Shown here: positions 1 to 9,380 of the stretch, one piece after another
Numbering within the stretch: position 1 is the stretch's first letter
Layout: each line of letters opens with the position of its first letter
NCBI RefSeq assembly: GCF_001421965.1
Contig: NZ_LMLP01000002.1
Location: 44,993-108,992 of the forward strand
Direction of reading: 5' to 3'
Origin: Sphingomonas sp. Leaf67
GTDB lineage: Bacteria; Pseudomonadota; Alphaproteobacteria; Sphingomonadales; Sphingomonadaceae
Length of the DNA stretch: 64,000 nt
Position numbers and translations under genes: made by a program
Notes under the pieces: model-generated
Seen by the model: the letters and a program-made list of their open reading frames with translations, nothing else
Told to the model about the DNA's origin: nothing
Database searches by the model: none

Positions 1-109
1 TGCGGCGCGCGGCTACACCTGTCAGTCGGGGTGTAGAAAGGCATCCGCCCAGCGCGAATGCGCTGAGCGCGGCGCCAGCGGTCATAAGATCTCTGCGGGT
101 GGTCGTCAT
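1..109 (-). CDS. N-terminus of a Tat-exported lipoprotein (cut by window edge)
   Basis: Only the first 36 codons are present; the gene runs off the left edge. Reading down from the ATG at 109 there is an open frame that starts MTTTRRDLMTAGAALSAFAL and then has GGC followed by Leu-Ser. This is a twin-arginine signal (TTRRDLM) with a hydrophobic core and a lipobox (Leu-Gly-Gly-Cys, Cys at residue 23). The product is therefore probably exported folded by Tat and lipid-anchored. It lies downstream, on the same strand, of the secreted GH3 gene at 437-2383, so it may be another glycan-degrading enzyme, but the catalytic part is outside the window. Confidence 0.6.
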   Translation of the reverse strand, partial: MTTTRRDLMTAGAALSAFALGGCLSTPRLTGVAARR

Positions 110-436
110 GGCTGAAAGTGCTCTCCATTAGAGAAATTTTATGGCGTTGTCCGTGCCGAAGTCTGTCAATGGGCGGCAATGCTGAATGGAGCTTCGTGCC
201 GTCGACGGCGACAGGGGTACTGAAGCAAGTGATTGGGCGAACGAGTGCGACCGAGAGGTGCCGCTCGCAGGCAATGCCTCCACTGTCGATCGTCCCGAAA
301 CCGTCGCGCACGCCTGACACCGGACCGACATCCAAGGAAACCATAGGTCCCCGGACGTGACCTGGGACTTGCTGCTTAGGAGAATATTGTACACATGATG
401 GCGCTTGCTTCGCTCTGAAGATGAAGATGCTCGTTA

Positions 437-2383
437 CTACGGCTTGAACTGAAGACCGAAGCCGTAAGGGTAGAGCGGTTTCGGGCTATCGTACGCAACG
501 TCTTCCTTCTGCTGGCGGACAGCCTCCATTGACGAGGGAAGCTCGAATGGCAACTTGGCCGTCGGGCGCACCTTCCCTATAATAAGATTCAGGATCGCCT
601 CGTCGCTCGCTCCAAAATTGCCAATCAGTGCGGTGGTCGACGACCGGACGTTAGTGAGGATCGCGGGACGTTCCAGGTATATGCTAGCGATTACCGGCAC
701 TTTTTCGCTAGCCTCCCGTATCGCTTTCAGGTCGGCATTGTCGTCTTTGAAGTCGAGGTCGCCTTCATGGAGAAAGTGGGCACCGACGTGGTAGGGGTGC
801 AGCTGCTGGTGGGGGGTCACCGTCCGCATGATCGCCAGATCTGCGTTGGCGAGCTTGTCGACCACGGTGAACCCGGCGGCACGAGCCGCGGCCGGATCAA
901 CGTTGCGCAAGAACACCTTCTTGCCCGCCGGAACAAGCGGCAGCAGATTGCCGCGGTTCTCCAACAGTACCAGCGAGCGCTGCTGTGCGTCGAGCGCGGC
1001 ATCTCGAAAGGCGGACTGTCCGACGATACGGCTCGCAGCGGCCGGATCGACATAGGGGTTCTCGAACAAACCCTGCTTGAACTTGACGGTCATGACCTTG
1101 CGCACGATCCCGTCCAATCGCGCCTGCGACAAGCGGCCGCTCTTGACCGCATCGGCGATCGGCTTGAAGTCAGTTTCGTCGCCCAGCTGGTCTACGCCAG
1201 CCTCGATAGCGCGCACAATCCGTTCGTTCTTCGGGACCTCCTCCATGCCCCATGGCTTGCCGAACTGTATTTCCCTTCGGTCGAGACCGGGTTTATATCC
1301 GGTCTGGCAGCCGCCCGAGCAATCCTGAACGATACCGAAGTCGGACAGGACGATGCCCTCGAACTTCTCTTGCTCGCGCAGCACGTCCTGAAGAAGATGC
1401 TTGCTAAAGCCACCCGCCACTGGCTCATAGCCGGGCGCGCGAATGATCGAGTATGTCGGCATGACGCCGGTTGAGCGTGCAGCGAAGGCGGGACGGAAGG
1501 CGGCGATGAAGTCGCCCAGTCGATTGCCGGGGTAAACCGAGTTCCGCCCGTAAGGATTGTGGCTGTCCAAACCTTCGGGCTGTGCGCCATAGCCTGTAAA
1601 ATGCTTTACGATCGTCGCCACGCCGGACCGCGTCAGTCCGCGTGCGCTGCCTTGAAAGCCCTCGACGTACGCACCGGCATGCCGTGCCACGGTGCGCCAG
1701 TCCTCGCCATATGTGCCCGATACGCGTGACCAGCGCGGCTCGGTCGCCAAGTCCGCCTGCGGTGACAGCGCCATGGTGAAGCCGACCGCTCGATATTCCC
1801 TTGCAGCAATCGCGGCAAAGCGTCGGGTCAGCGCAGTGTCATTGATTGCTGCGAAGCCGATGGCGTCGGGCCACTTCGAGAAGCCCGTCGCTGCCACGTT
1901 GGTCTGCGTCGTCTCGACAAAAACGTTGCGAGGGTCCGTGCTGATCGTCAGCGGGATACCGAGGCGGCCGGTCTCCGCGACTTCCTGTGCAAGATTGTTG
2001 CGCTCCGCCAGCTTTTCCGGTGCGGCATTATAGCGGGAATCCATGCTGATGATGCCGCGTTTCACGACATCGTCCTTGTCGGTCATCACCGGATGGACGG
2101 CGACCGCAGCCTTTTCATCCAGCCTCATTCGCTTGAGAAGGTCGGTACTCCTTACGCTGTCCGACTTACGCCAATCTTCATAGGGATCGACGCGCCCGTT
2201 CCGGTTGAGATCACGAAAGCGGAGACCGTCGGCGTCAAGGACCGGCGCCGAGCGCGTGCCAAGTGTCGGCTGTGATACCGGACTTGCTGCACCGGTAGCA
2301 ACGCCCACAGCCATTAGGCCGAGCGCGACTGCGGTCGCACGGGCACCTGCTAGTCGTTCATGAGCGCCACAATCGCGCATCAT
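437..2383 (-). CDS. secreted glycoside hydrolase family 3 beta-glycosidase
   Basis: 648 residues. A Sec-type signal covers roughly residues 1-35 (AVALGLMAVGVATGAAS). Next comes a calcium-loop-like stretch, DLNRNGRVDPYEDWR (about residues 58-72), resembling an EF-hand/dockerin loop. The GH3 catalytic barrel follows, with RMRLDEKAA near residue 86, KHFTGYGAQ (about 265) and the nucleophile motif VLSDFG (about 346). A GH3 C-terminal alpha/beta sandwich ends in PYGFGLQF. The start at 2383 follows an AGGAAT ribosome-binding sequence; a second ATG is adjacent. It should release terminal beta-linked sugars from oligosaccharides outside the cytoplasm. The exact sugar cannot be told from sequence. The calcium-like loop before the barrel is uncommon in ordinary GH3 enzymes. 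Confidence 0.88.
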   Translation of the reverse strand: MMRDCGAHERLAGARATAVALGLMAVGVATGAASPVSQPTLGTRSAPVLDADGLRFRDLNRNGRVDPYEDWRKSDSVRSTDLLKRMRLDEKAAVAVHPVMTDKDDVVKRGIISMDSRYNAAPEKLAERNNLAQEVAETGRLGIPLTISTDPRNVFVETTQTNVAATGFSKWPDAIGFAAINDTALTRRFAAIAAREYRAVGFTMALSPQADLATEPRWSRVSGTYGEDWRTVARHAGAYVEGFQGSARGLTRSGVATIVKHFTGYGAQPEGLDSHNPYGRNSVYPGNRLGDFIAAFRPAFAARSTGVMPTYSIIRAPGYEPVAGGFSKHLLQDVLREQEKFEGIVLSDFGIVQDCSGGCQTGYKPGLDRREIQFGKPWGMEEVPKNERIVRAIEAGVDQLGDETDFKPIADAVKSGRLSQARLDGIVRKVMTVKFKQGLFENPYVDPAAASRIVGQSAFRDAALDAQQRSLVLLENRGNLLPLVPAGKKVFLRNVDPAAARAAGFTVVDKLANADLAIMRTVTPHQQLHPYHVGAHFLHEGDLDFKDDNADLKAIREASEKVPVIASIYLERPAILTNVRSSTTALIGNFGASDEAILNLIIGKVRPTAKLPFELPSSMEAVRQQKEDVAYDSPKPLYPYGFGLQFKP

Positions 2384-2778
2384 ATTCCTCGGTAGCTATA
2401 AAGGTACATGGATGTACGATTGTGGCTTAGGCCATTTACGGTGCAGCATGCAAGGCGCGGCGTGCCAGGCGGCCATTGCGTCTGCCGTTTTGAGTCCGGC
2501 ATTTGAAATTTGAAAGGTGCCGAACAATGCCCGGACGCTACTACCGCCAAGTCAAAAGGCACTTGGTTACTCCTGCCGGCCTGAACGCTTACGTGCGCAA
2601 TCACGTCGAGCGCCTCCGCAAATCGCGACGCCACTCAAACTGGAATTAGGTCAGCCTCATGGACTTTGAGGTGTAAGCGTAGGTAGGTTGAATCTCGCTG
2701 ACGAAACCGGCCGCTGATGGCGAAGCCCGCGGAAGCCAGCCTTCAAAATGGCTTTGAAACAGCGGACGTTTGCCCCAT
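2384..2778. other. intergenic stretch, nothing recognised
   Basis: About 400 bp between the GH3 gene and the small ORF at 2779-2862. A 40-codon plus-strand frame (2527-2649, basic product starting MPGRYYRQVKRH) has a weak AAAGG ribosome-binding sequence but no recognisable homology. I see no convincing gene, RNA or repeat. Confidence 0.4.
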
Positions 2779-2862
2779 CTAGCCGACGGTTGCCGCCATT
2801 AGAACGACATGACCAAAGAGGGCGAGGATGATGGCAGCACCGCGATTGAAACCAGTAGACAT
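2779..2862 (-). CDS. possible 27-residue single-span membrane peptide
   Basis: ATG at 2862, stop at 2779-2781. A strong AGGAG ribosome-binding sequence sits 5 nt upstream of the start. The peptide begins MSTGFNRGAA, continues with a hydrophobic run (IILALFGHVVLMAATV) and ends at Gly. It has the size and make-up of a one-pass membrane microprotein. It lies about 140 bp from, and divergent to, a membrane-tethered LytTR regulator, which could be its partner or controller (inference only). The good ribosome-binding site and the hydrophobic segment are the evidence; no known family is recognised. Confidence 0.4.
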   Translation of the reverse strand: MSTGFNRGAAIILALFGHVVLMAATVG

Positions 2863-3004
2863 AACTTACTCCTGTTGCTGAGCGGTCGATCCGCAGGCAG
2901 ACATCTGAGTGGTTGCGGTTCGCGGGCAATGGCGTTTACGTAACGCGGCTGAACCTGCCAAAAAAAGGCGTTAGAACAATGATCTGCCGGTTGGCGTTTC
3001 GTGA

Positions 3005-3907
3005 ATGGGAAGGCCATCCGTCGTGAGCCGGCCACGTCGATTTGTCCTCGAAATGTTCGCAATGTTGCCGGTCACGGCCGCAACTGCGTATCTGGGTCCG
3101 TTCGGGACGTACAATGCGATGAGCTACAGCACTCGTTTGGGGGCATGGGGGCTGTTACTGCTGAGCGCATACGTCCTTGCCCGACCAACGTTGCTATTTT
3201 GGCGCTGGGTCGCACGAGTCTCAAAGTTGCCCTACCGAGGACTCGCGGTATGGGGCATGTTCGTGTCGGCAGTACCGATCGCACTTATTTTTATCGAGGC
3301 TTCACCAAGCGGGTTGCGCGAATTGATCGGGTTCTGGGGCATGTTGCCTTTCGCCCTGCTATCCTGTCTTCTCGTCATGGCGATAGGCTGGTGGGCGGAA
3401 CGGGTCGACGCACAGATCACGGCTTCGGAACTAGATTATCGTCAATCTCTTGAAGCGCCATCTGGAGGATCCGTCGTAGGTGAGCCAAGCCTGGCGTTGG
3501 ACGATGGAACGTATGTCGTAGATCGACCGCAAGCGTCCTCGGTAATCATTCCTAAATTTTTTGGCCGGGTCGGTGTTAATTTTAGAGGACCAATCGATGC
3601 CTTAGAAGCGGAGGATCACTACGTCCGGGTGCACAAGTCTGACGGCTCTTCTCAACTCATTCTCATACGGCTTCGCGACGCTATCGCTGAGATGGATAGC
3701 GTACCTGGACGTCAGGTGCATAGAAGTTGGTGGGTCGCAAACGATGCGATTACACATGCGGTCGAAGCGGGTAGAACGGTCGAACTGGCTACCCGGTCAG
3801 GGGTACGCGTACCAGTAGCTCGCGACTTGGTTGGTGGGTTAAAGGCTGCCGGCTTTTTTAGAAAGCAAACAGATGACCGATCAAACTTACAATCCCCCAA
3901 AATCTGA
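3005..3907 (+). CDS. membrane-anchored LytTR-family transcriptional regulator
   Basis: 300 residues. The N-terminal half has about four predicted membrane segments (around residues 15-35, 45-62, 78-98 and 105-128). The C-terminal third is a LytTR DNA-binding domain: IDALEAEDHYVRVHKSDG (about 198-215), then LRDAIAEMD, a VHRSWWVAND strand pair near 240, and a VPVARDLVGGL helix near 275. LytTR domains bind direct repeats in promoters. No response-regulator receiver domain is present, so the signal is probably sensed in or through the membrane. No operon partner lies downstream. It is divergent from the small ORF at 2779-2862. No clear ribosome-binding site supports the ATG at 3005, so the true start could be slightly downstream. 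Confidence 0.8.
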   Translation: MGRPSVVSRPRRFVLEMFAMLPVTAATAYLGPFGTYNAMSYSTRLGAWGLLLLSAYVLARPTLLFWRWVARVSKLPYRGLAVWGMFVSAVPIALIFIEASPSGLRELIGFWGMLPFALLSCLLVMAIGWWAERVDAQITASELDYRQSLEAPSGGSVVGEPSLALDDGTYVVDRPQASSVIIPKFFGRVGVNFRGPIDALEAEDHYVRVHKSDGSSQLILIRLRDAIAEMDSVPGRQVHRSWWVANDAITHAVEAGRTVELATRSGVRVPVARDLVGGLKAAGFFRKQTDDRSNLQSPKI

Positions 3908-4276
3908 CGTTATTGACAAAAATATATAGTATGAAAAAATTCGTTCGCGCTGGCGTTGGAATCATACCATTGGGAAATCAACCATAGCTATATGCGATTA
4001 TGATCCCCGGAATTGTAATACAATGGGGCATACGTGTGCATTTGGTAAGTTTCCTACGCCGGGTCGACATTCAGGATTTCCAAACGACCTGAGGGCTAAT
4101 TTATCGGCATCCGTGTCAAGGCGCGGAGCGAGCGATGGGGATCAAGCGGTACGAGTAGAGCGAGCCGCAGTGGCAACGGATTGCACCGCTTTTGTCGGGC
4201 AGAGCGCCTGATCCGGGACGCACGGGTTTGGACGACCGCTTGTTCATGAACGGATGTTTGTGGGTGCTGCGCTCTA

Positions 4277-5138
4277 GAGGCTGTTATGAACCTATGGCGA
4301 GCGCGGCAGCCTGCTTCATCATGAGGCATGCGAAGGCGACGACGTGAAGTCCTGCGAGGTTTCCGCGTAGCGTTCGTAATCTTTAACGAGACGCCTGAAG
4401 CGGGTCGCCCATGCGAATGATCGTTCGACCACCCAGCGTCGTGGCAAGAGGACGAAGCCGCGTCTGGCCTCGGGCAGTTTGACGACCTCAAGTGCGATGC
4501 CGTGTTTGGCTGCGGCGTTGGCGGCTCGCTCGCCGGTATAGCCCTGGTCGACCCAGGCCAGTTCGACGGCATCGTCGGTGACGGCCTGTACGGTCCGCGC
4601 GAGCCGTTCCACCTCGCCGCGATCCTCTGCATTTGCCGGCGTTACGTGGAGTGCCAGCAGATGACCCAGCGTATCGACGGCCATGTGGATCTTCGAGCCC
4701 TTCTTGCGTTTGCCCCCATCATAGCCGGCCCGCTCGCCGCTCTCGGGCGTCGAGCGTAGCGTCCGACTGTCGATGATCGCGGCGGTCGGCTCGGCCGCGC
4801 GTCCCGCCGCCAATCGCAGCACCGCCCGCAGGTCATCGACCAGCGCTTCGAAACAGCCTGCCGCCAGCCAACGCTGCGTCTGCTGGTACACAGCCGCCCA
4901 GGGTGGCAGATCGTTCGGCATCCACCGCCACGGCGCTCCCGTCTTCACGATATAGCGCAGACCGTTGAACACCTCGCGCAGGTCGTGCTCCCGCTGACCG
5001 GCATCCTCGCGCTGCAACAGCAGGTACGGCGCAACCAGCGACCATTCCTCGTCGCTGACGTCAGACGGATACGGCCTGCGGCAAATGCTCATCCAGTAAC
5101 GGATGAATCAGTCCCGCCGCCAAGTCCATAACAGCCTC
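4277..5138. mobile_element. intact IS5-family insertion sequence nested in an older IS
   Basis: 862 bp bounded by perfect 12-bp terminal inverted repeats: GAGGCTGTTATG at 4277-4288 and its reverse complement at 5127-5138. A TA dinucleotide at 4275-4276 and 5139-5140 fits a 2-bp target duplication (the flanks read CTA|G..C|TAG). The element carries one transposase gene on the minus strand. The IS type is inferred from the transposase; the subgroup was not checked. Confidence 0.85.
4319..5092 (-). CDS. IS5-family transposase
   Basis: 257 residues, full length for a one-ORF IS5-type transposase. The DDE residues are visible in AAIIDSRTLRST (about residue 106), WVDQGYTGE (about 180) and LPRRWVVERSFAWATRFRR (about 220). 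The N-terminal part has the usual YPSDVSDEEWSLVAPYL and TGAPWRWMPNDLPPW blocks. No frameshift or stop was seen, so the element may still be active. It is the only apparently intact transposase in the window. Confidence 0.9.
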   Translation of the reverse strand: MSICRRPYPSDVSDEEWSLVAPYLLLQREDAGQREHDLREVFNGLRYIVKTGAPWRWMPNDLPPWAAVYQQTQRWLAAGCFEALVDDLRAVLRLAAGRAAEPTAAIIDSRTLRSTPESGERAGYDGGKRKKGSKIHMAVDTLGHLLALHVTPANAEDRGEVERLARTVQAVTDDAVELAWVDQGYTGERAANAAAKHGIALEVVKLPEARRGFVLLPRRWVVERSFAWATRFRRLVKDYERYAETSQDFTSSPSHAS

Positions 5139-6032
5139 TAGGGCACACTGGTGCGATCTCCCTGAACGTTACGGCAAATGGAAGACTGCACCGGCGTTTC
5201 AGACGCTGGTGTCATGCGGGTGTCTGGGAACGGCTGTTTGAGGCGCTGACAGCCGACCGCGACAACCGGTATCTGATGATCGACAGCACCATCGTCCGCA
5301 CCCACCAGCAGGCAGTGACCGGGAAAGGAGGGGCTCGGACCAGCCGCTGGGGCTTTCCGGAGGTGGACTAACGACCAAGTTCGACATGCTCGCCGACACG
5401 CTCGGTCGCCCCTTGCGCTTTTGCATCACGCCGGGGCAGACCAGCGACATTGCCTCCGCGCCCGCCTTGCTTGAAGGCTAGCTCGCCGGAGCCGTGTTGG
5501 CTGACAAAGCCTATGACGGCAACGACTTACGCAACCAGATCGCGACTATAAAAGCTAAAGCGGTGATACCGTCCAGGCACAACGGCCAGATCGACATCCC
5601 GCACGACGCCGACATCTACAGGCATCGCAACCAGATCAAGCGATGCGTCAGTCGGCTCAAACACTGCCGCCGCTTCGCTACCCGCTATGATCGGCCCACC
5701 ATCCACTTCAACGGCTTCGTTCATCTCGCCGCCGCCATGATCTGGCTGCGCTGAATGTTGATCGGCCCTAGTCGTGCTCCCGAACCGACGTACATCCTCC
5801 AGATCGTGACAGCGCCCGGCTAGGCTTTAGCCGCCAACGGGAACGAATGAGTTCTAATATGTCCCTACGGAAAGGGGCCAACACACCGGCCGAGTTTCTG
5901 ACCCAATCACCAACCGGGGCAACGACGGTCGCACGCTTACGCTGCCGCCGTTGTCCGACGCTCGAAAGGGGGCACGCTGCGAGACCCGGACGCTCGGTTG
6001 CCCCCTTTGCCGCAGCGTGGCCGCCGCCCTAA

Positions 6033-8777
6033 TCAGAACTTTTTGGTGATGCCGAACTGGACCACCCGACCTACAGTAGCGCCGTTCGCATAGCCCGGAA
6101 ATCCATTGTAGTTAGGCGGATCGCTATCGAACATGTTGCCGATATAGGCCGTCAGCTGGAGATCCTTAGTCAGGCCAGCGCCATTGACGTCGTAAGACAA
6201 GAAAAGATCGACCGTATTGAAAGCGTCCACGCTGGTCTGGGGTGGCAATCCAGGGTTGAGATCGTAGCCGCCAGAGTGGCTCAGCGTTAGACTGCCGGTC
6301 AGGTCGCCATATGTCGCCCCGGCCGTTGAGATAAAGCTGAACCGGCTCAGCCCTGGTGACTCAAGCAAGTCGCTGAATGGATCGTTCGGCAGCGCGGCGA
6401 CCCGCCGGGTCAGCGTATAGGTCCCGGCGAATGCTGCATTCACAGAGCCGAAACCGGTGGTGCGGTTGTAGGCGATGTTAAAGTCGATACCGTCTTGTTC
6501 GTACACGCCGAAATTCTGACGTCGGGCATCCAGGATCACGGCCGGCCCGAGAGGGTTTAGATTGTACCATTCGGCAACTGTAGAAAAGTTTACTAGGGGC
6601 AGGCTACCGAACAGGCCCGTCGCTTGGGCAATTGAGGGATTCTTGATGACCCAAGGCGAGTAGACCGGGCGATAGGCTTGCGCCGGAGTGAAGATCGGGA
6701 CGATCGCAACCTGGTTGTCGAGGTGAATGCTATAGTAGGTTGCGCTAAGTGTCAGCCCAGGCACCGGTGCCGGCTGCAAGTCTGCACCTATCGACCAGGT
6801 TCGGGCCGTTTGCGGCCGTAGATTAGGATTGCCACCTGCGATGATCGCCGATGGTCGGGCTTGGAGCTGGGGTGTGGTTGTGTCGGTAGGATCATAAAAC
6901 GGATTGGCCGGGATCAGGACTACGCGCGTGTCGGCTGCGGCGGTGGTATCGCCCAGCTGCGGCGCGTTAAACGCCTTTCCCCAGTTGCCACGTAGCTTGA
7001 ACCCTCGCACGATTTCCCAGGTGGCACCGAATTTCGGATTGAAAGTCCCGCCGAAGTCCGAATAGTGATCGTATCTCCCCGAAGCCGAGAAGACCAGACT
7101 CTGGAAGCCGCTTATCGCGTTGCTGCGGCCGAAGAGCGGCACGGCGACCTCTCCATAGACCGAAGTTATGTCGCGGCTGCCCGACGCAGCACCATTCGCC
7201 AGCCCGCGCAGGCTGGCCACCAGACGCTCATGTCCGTACTCGACACCGGCGGCGAGCCGTACGTTGCCGCCGGGCAGCGAGAGCGGCGAACCATCGATGA
7301 TCGCACGCGCGTTCCGGTATGCTTGGTTGTAGCGGGTGCGGCCACGAACATATATCGAGTCCAGCACTGCTTGGCTGGTTGCGCCCAGGTCGTAGGGGTT
7401 GAGCGCGGTATCGCGGGTCACCGCCGCCAGCGCAGCGTTCTGGGCCGTGGTGTTGTACTGAGGCTCGTAGGAGTTGACCCAGCTTTCGCCTAGCGTGCCC
7501 AGCGCGCGCACCTGCCAGCCGCCGCCGATGTCAGCGGTAATGGTAGGTGTGATGCCGTACTGGTCGAGCCTGTTCAGGCGATCGTCGGGCAGCACGCCGG
7601 CGTAGGAGAAAAGAACCGACTGCGTTCCGGGATCGGGTGCGATCGGCACGTAGAAGGGATTGGCCGGGGTAATCGTGCCGGTCTGCGCGTTCTGCGGGTC
7701 GTTCAGGTCGATGTGGCTGGTCGAGTCCCGGCGGGTGTAGAAAGCGGTGACGCCGACATCGAGGCCGCTGCCCAGCGACTGGCTTAGGTTCGCGAAGACC
7801 GAATGGCGGCTAAGGCGCGGGAAGATCGTAGTGTTGTCGGTGCCGTCGCAGTTCGTCAGCGTGCCGGGCCTGCGGTCGGGCAGTGCATAGTTGGTTGTGG
7901 TGCCGTTGCGGGTAACCTGCACAGTTCCGGGTGCGCAAAATCCGCGGTTTTCGGAGAATTGGCGATAGTAGCTGCGTTCACGTCCCTGGATCTCGCCGGT
8001 GACCGCATAGGTGTAGGAGACATAGGCCGAGCCGCTGCCCCAGTCGGTACCGGCAGTGCCATTCGCGTCCAGCGTATGGTAACCATCGCCAAAACCGTAT
8101 TTGGCGTGGAACTGCAAGCCGTCGAACCGCTTGCGTGTGATCAGATTGATCACGCCGCCGATCGCGTCGGAGCCATATATGGACGAGCCTCCGTCCGGCA
8201 CCACGTCGACGCGCTCCAGCACCTCGGCAGGAATGATGTCCGGGTCGACACCGGCGAAGCCGCCAGAGCCGCCGATACGGTGGCCGTTTAGAAGGACCAG
8301 CGTGGTGGCGCCACCCGCCGGAATGGAGCGGATGTTGGGAATTATCGACGATAAGCCGGGATCGTTGGTCGGCAGCGTCGGCACGGCGTTGAACGCGCTG
8401 CTGACCTGCGGAATACGCGCGAGCACTTGATTGGTGTTGAGCGCGCCGGATTTGGCGATGTCGGCAGAGGACAGGCCTACAACGTTAGTGCCTGTTGGTG
8501 CGACCCCGCGTAATAGGGTGCCGGTCACCACGATTTCCGCAGACGTGTCGGGCGCAGTTTCGGCTACCGGTCCGGGAAGTTGGTTGCCTTGTGCGGGCGC
8601 GCCCTGCTGCACGTCGGGGTTGACCGGATCAGTTGTACTGGCGGTAGTAGGCTGTTCATTCGTAGTCCGCGTAGGCGCCGCCAGCTGCGGCGCTTGTGCT
8701 AGCGCGGGCGCTTCCCCCAGAAGCAGTGCGGCAGTGGCAGTGCTAAATAGCAACTTGCCACGGATGTTGTTTCCCAT
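6033..8777 (-). CDS. TonB-dependent outer-membrane receptor 1
   Basis: 914 residues from the ATG at 8777, chosen because GGGAGAGG lies just upstream; an upstream in-frame ATG at 8819 lacks such a site. The signal peptide ends near ALAQA (about residue 28), followed by a Pro/Thr/Gln-rich linker. The plug begins at IVVTGTLLRG and includes LVLLNGHRIGG, ERVDVVPDGGSSIYGSDA and GGVINLITRKRFDG. A large beta-barrel ends in FGITKKF with the typical terminal aromatic residue. It probably imports an oligosaccharide or glycoside with TonB energy. It is a homologue of the receptor at 26938-29691. No SusD-like partner is present. Its neighbours are glycoside hydrolases, which suggests a glycan ligand. Confidence 0.93.
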   Translation of the reverse strand: MGNNIRGKLLFSTATAALLLGEAPALAQAPQLAAPTRTTNEQPTTASTTDPVNPDVQQGAPAQGNQLPGPVAETAPDTSAEIVVTGTLLRGVAPTGTNVVGLSSADIAKSGALNTNQVLARIPQVSSAFNAVPTLPTNDPGLSSIIPNIRSIPAGGATTLVLLNGHRIGGSGGFAGVDPDIIPAEVLERVDVVPDGGSSIYGSDAIGGVINLITRKRFDGLQFHAKYGFGDGYHTLDANGTAGTDWGSGSAYVSYTYAVTGEIQGRERSYYRQFSENRGFCAPGTVQVTRNGTTTNYALPDRRPGTLTNCDGTDNTTIFPRLSRHSVFANLSQSLGSGLDVGVTAFYTRRDSTSHIDLNDPQNAQTGTITPANPFYVPIAPDPGTQSVLFSYAGVLPDDRLNRLDQYGITPTITADIGGGWQVRALGTLGESWVNSYEPQYNTTAQNAALAAVTRDTALNPYDLGATSQAVLDSIYVRGRTRYNQAYRNARAIIDGSPLSLPGGNVRLAAGVEYGHERLVASLRGLANGAASGSRDITSVYGEVAVPLFGRSNAISGFQSLVFSASGRYDHYSDFGGTFNPKFGATWEIVRGFKLRGNWGKAFNAPQLGDTTAAADTRVVLIPANPFYDPTDTTTPQLQARPSAIIAGGNPNLRPQTARTWSIGADLQPAPVPGLTLSATYYSIHLDNQVAIVPIFTPAQAYRPVYSPWVIKNPSIAQATGLFGSLPLVNFSTVAEWYNLNPLGPAVILDARRQNFGVYEQDGIDFNIAYNRTTGFGSVNAAFAGTYTLTRRVAALPNDPFSDLLESPGLSRFSFISTAGATYGDLTGSLTLSHSGGYDLNPGLPPQTSVDAFNTVDLFLSYDVNGAGLTKDLQLTAYIGNMFDSDPPNYNGFPGYANGATVGRVVQFGITKKF

Positions 8778-9380
8778 TCGACCTCTCCCAAAAGGTAATT
8801 TGCATCCTTCGGCGTCCAAAAGCCACGAACTTATTGTTCTGTCGCAATTTACAAGAACTGACCCAAACAGATGCTTTATTGGTTCGTGCTGATTAGATAT
8901 CGCAACTTCCGTTGCGGCAATTAATTTACTGACTCCGTAAGCTCGATAGTTACGGGTGCAGACGTCGTAGGCTAGTTTCGATACAAGAGCAACAAAAATT
9001 CACATTATAAAATATTGTCCCGCATGATGAGATTTAATTATCTTTTGTCGGCGTAAATTTCGGAGATCACATCGCAAATGTTGAGATCACTTCCCTATTA
9101 CGAGGAGCCAAACTGCCTTTGTGCTCAACGGATTGGAACGGGCCTTGCTAGCTTGGGGCATTTTATACTCGGATATTCCCGGCGATGCTCAGCATCATCC
9201 TTTACAGTGATCAGGCTGGCGGTCCGCAAGGCTCCGGTGCGGGAGTGCCGGACGTTCTGAACTGGCATCGCTAAGTATCGACCGATGTCTGTACCGGCGT
9301 ACGTCCTGTCGCCAAAAGTTCGTCTGATCCCCGCCTCAGCTAGCAACGCCTTTCAAGGCGGTTGCCAGCTTGGAGGGCGG
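8778..9380. other. long 5' region of TonB receptor 1, no gene seen
   Basis: About 600 bp. The part next to the receptor (8820-9060) is AT-rich and probably holds its promoter. A GAAC-n5-GTTC inverted repeat lies at 8827-8839 and could be an operator. From 9060 on only short frames are open and none resembles a known protein. Confidence 0.4.

Larger units (their letters stand above)
4135..5754 (+). pseudogene. decayed IS5-family transposase, split by a second IS
   Basis: Fragments of one IS5-type transposase lie on both sides of the IS at 4277-5138. The left part starts with MGIKRYE followed by an in-frame TAG, then SEPQWQRIAPLLSGR and LFMNGCLWVLRS. The right part carries ERYGKWKTAPAFQ, a frameshifted catalytic-domain region, LTTKFDMLADTLGRPLRF and, after another stop, VLADKAYDGNDLR and HFNGFVHLAAAMIWLR at the C-terminus. 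Premature stops, frameshifts and the insertion make it inactive. No terminal inverted repeats were identified for this outer element. Confidence 0.8.

Noticed and set aside
767..1474. 235-codon plus-strand open frame
   Set aside because: It is antisense to the GH3 gene at 437-2383 and reads as a GC-driven shadow; no ribosome-binding site or known domain.
2527..2649. 40-codon plus-strand frame with weak ribosome-binding site
   Set aside because: Basic product without any known family; evidence too thin to call a gene.
8827..8839. GAAC-n5-GTTC inverted repeat upstream of TonB receptor 1 as a third TetR operator
   Set aside because: The spacing is 5 rather than 6 and the flanks (ATT...TA) do not match; it may be an unrelated site.
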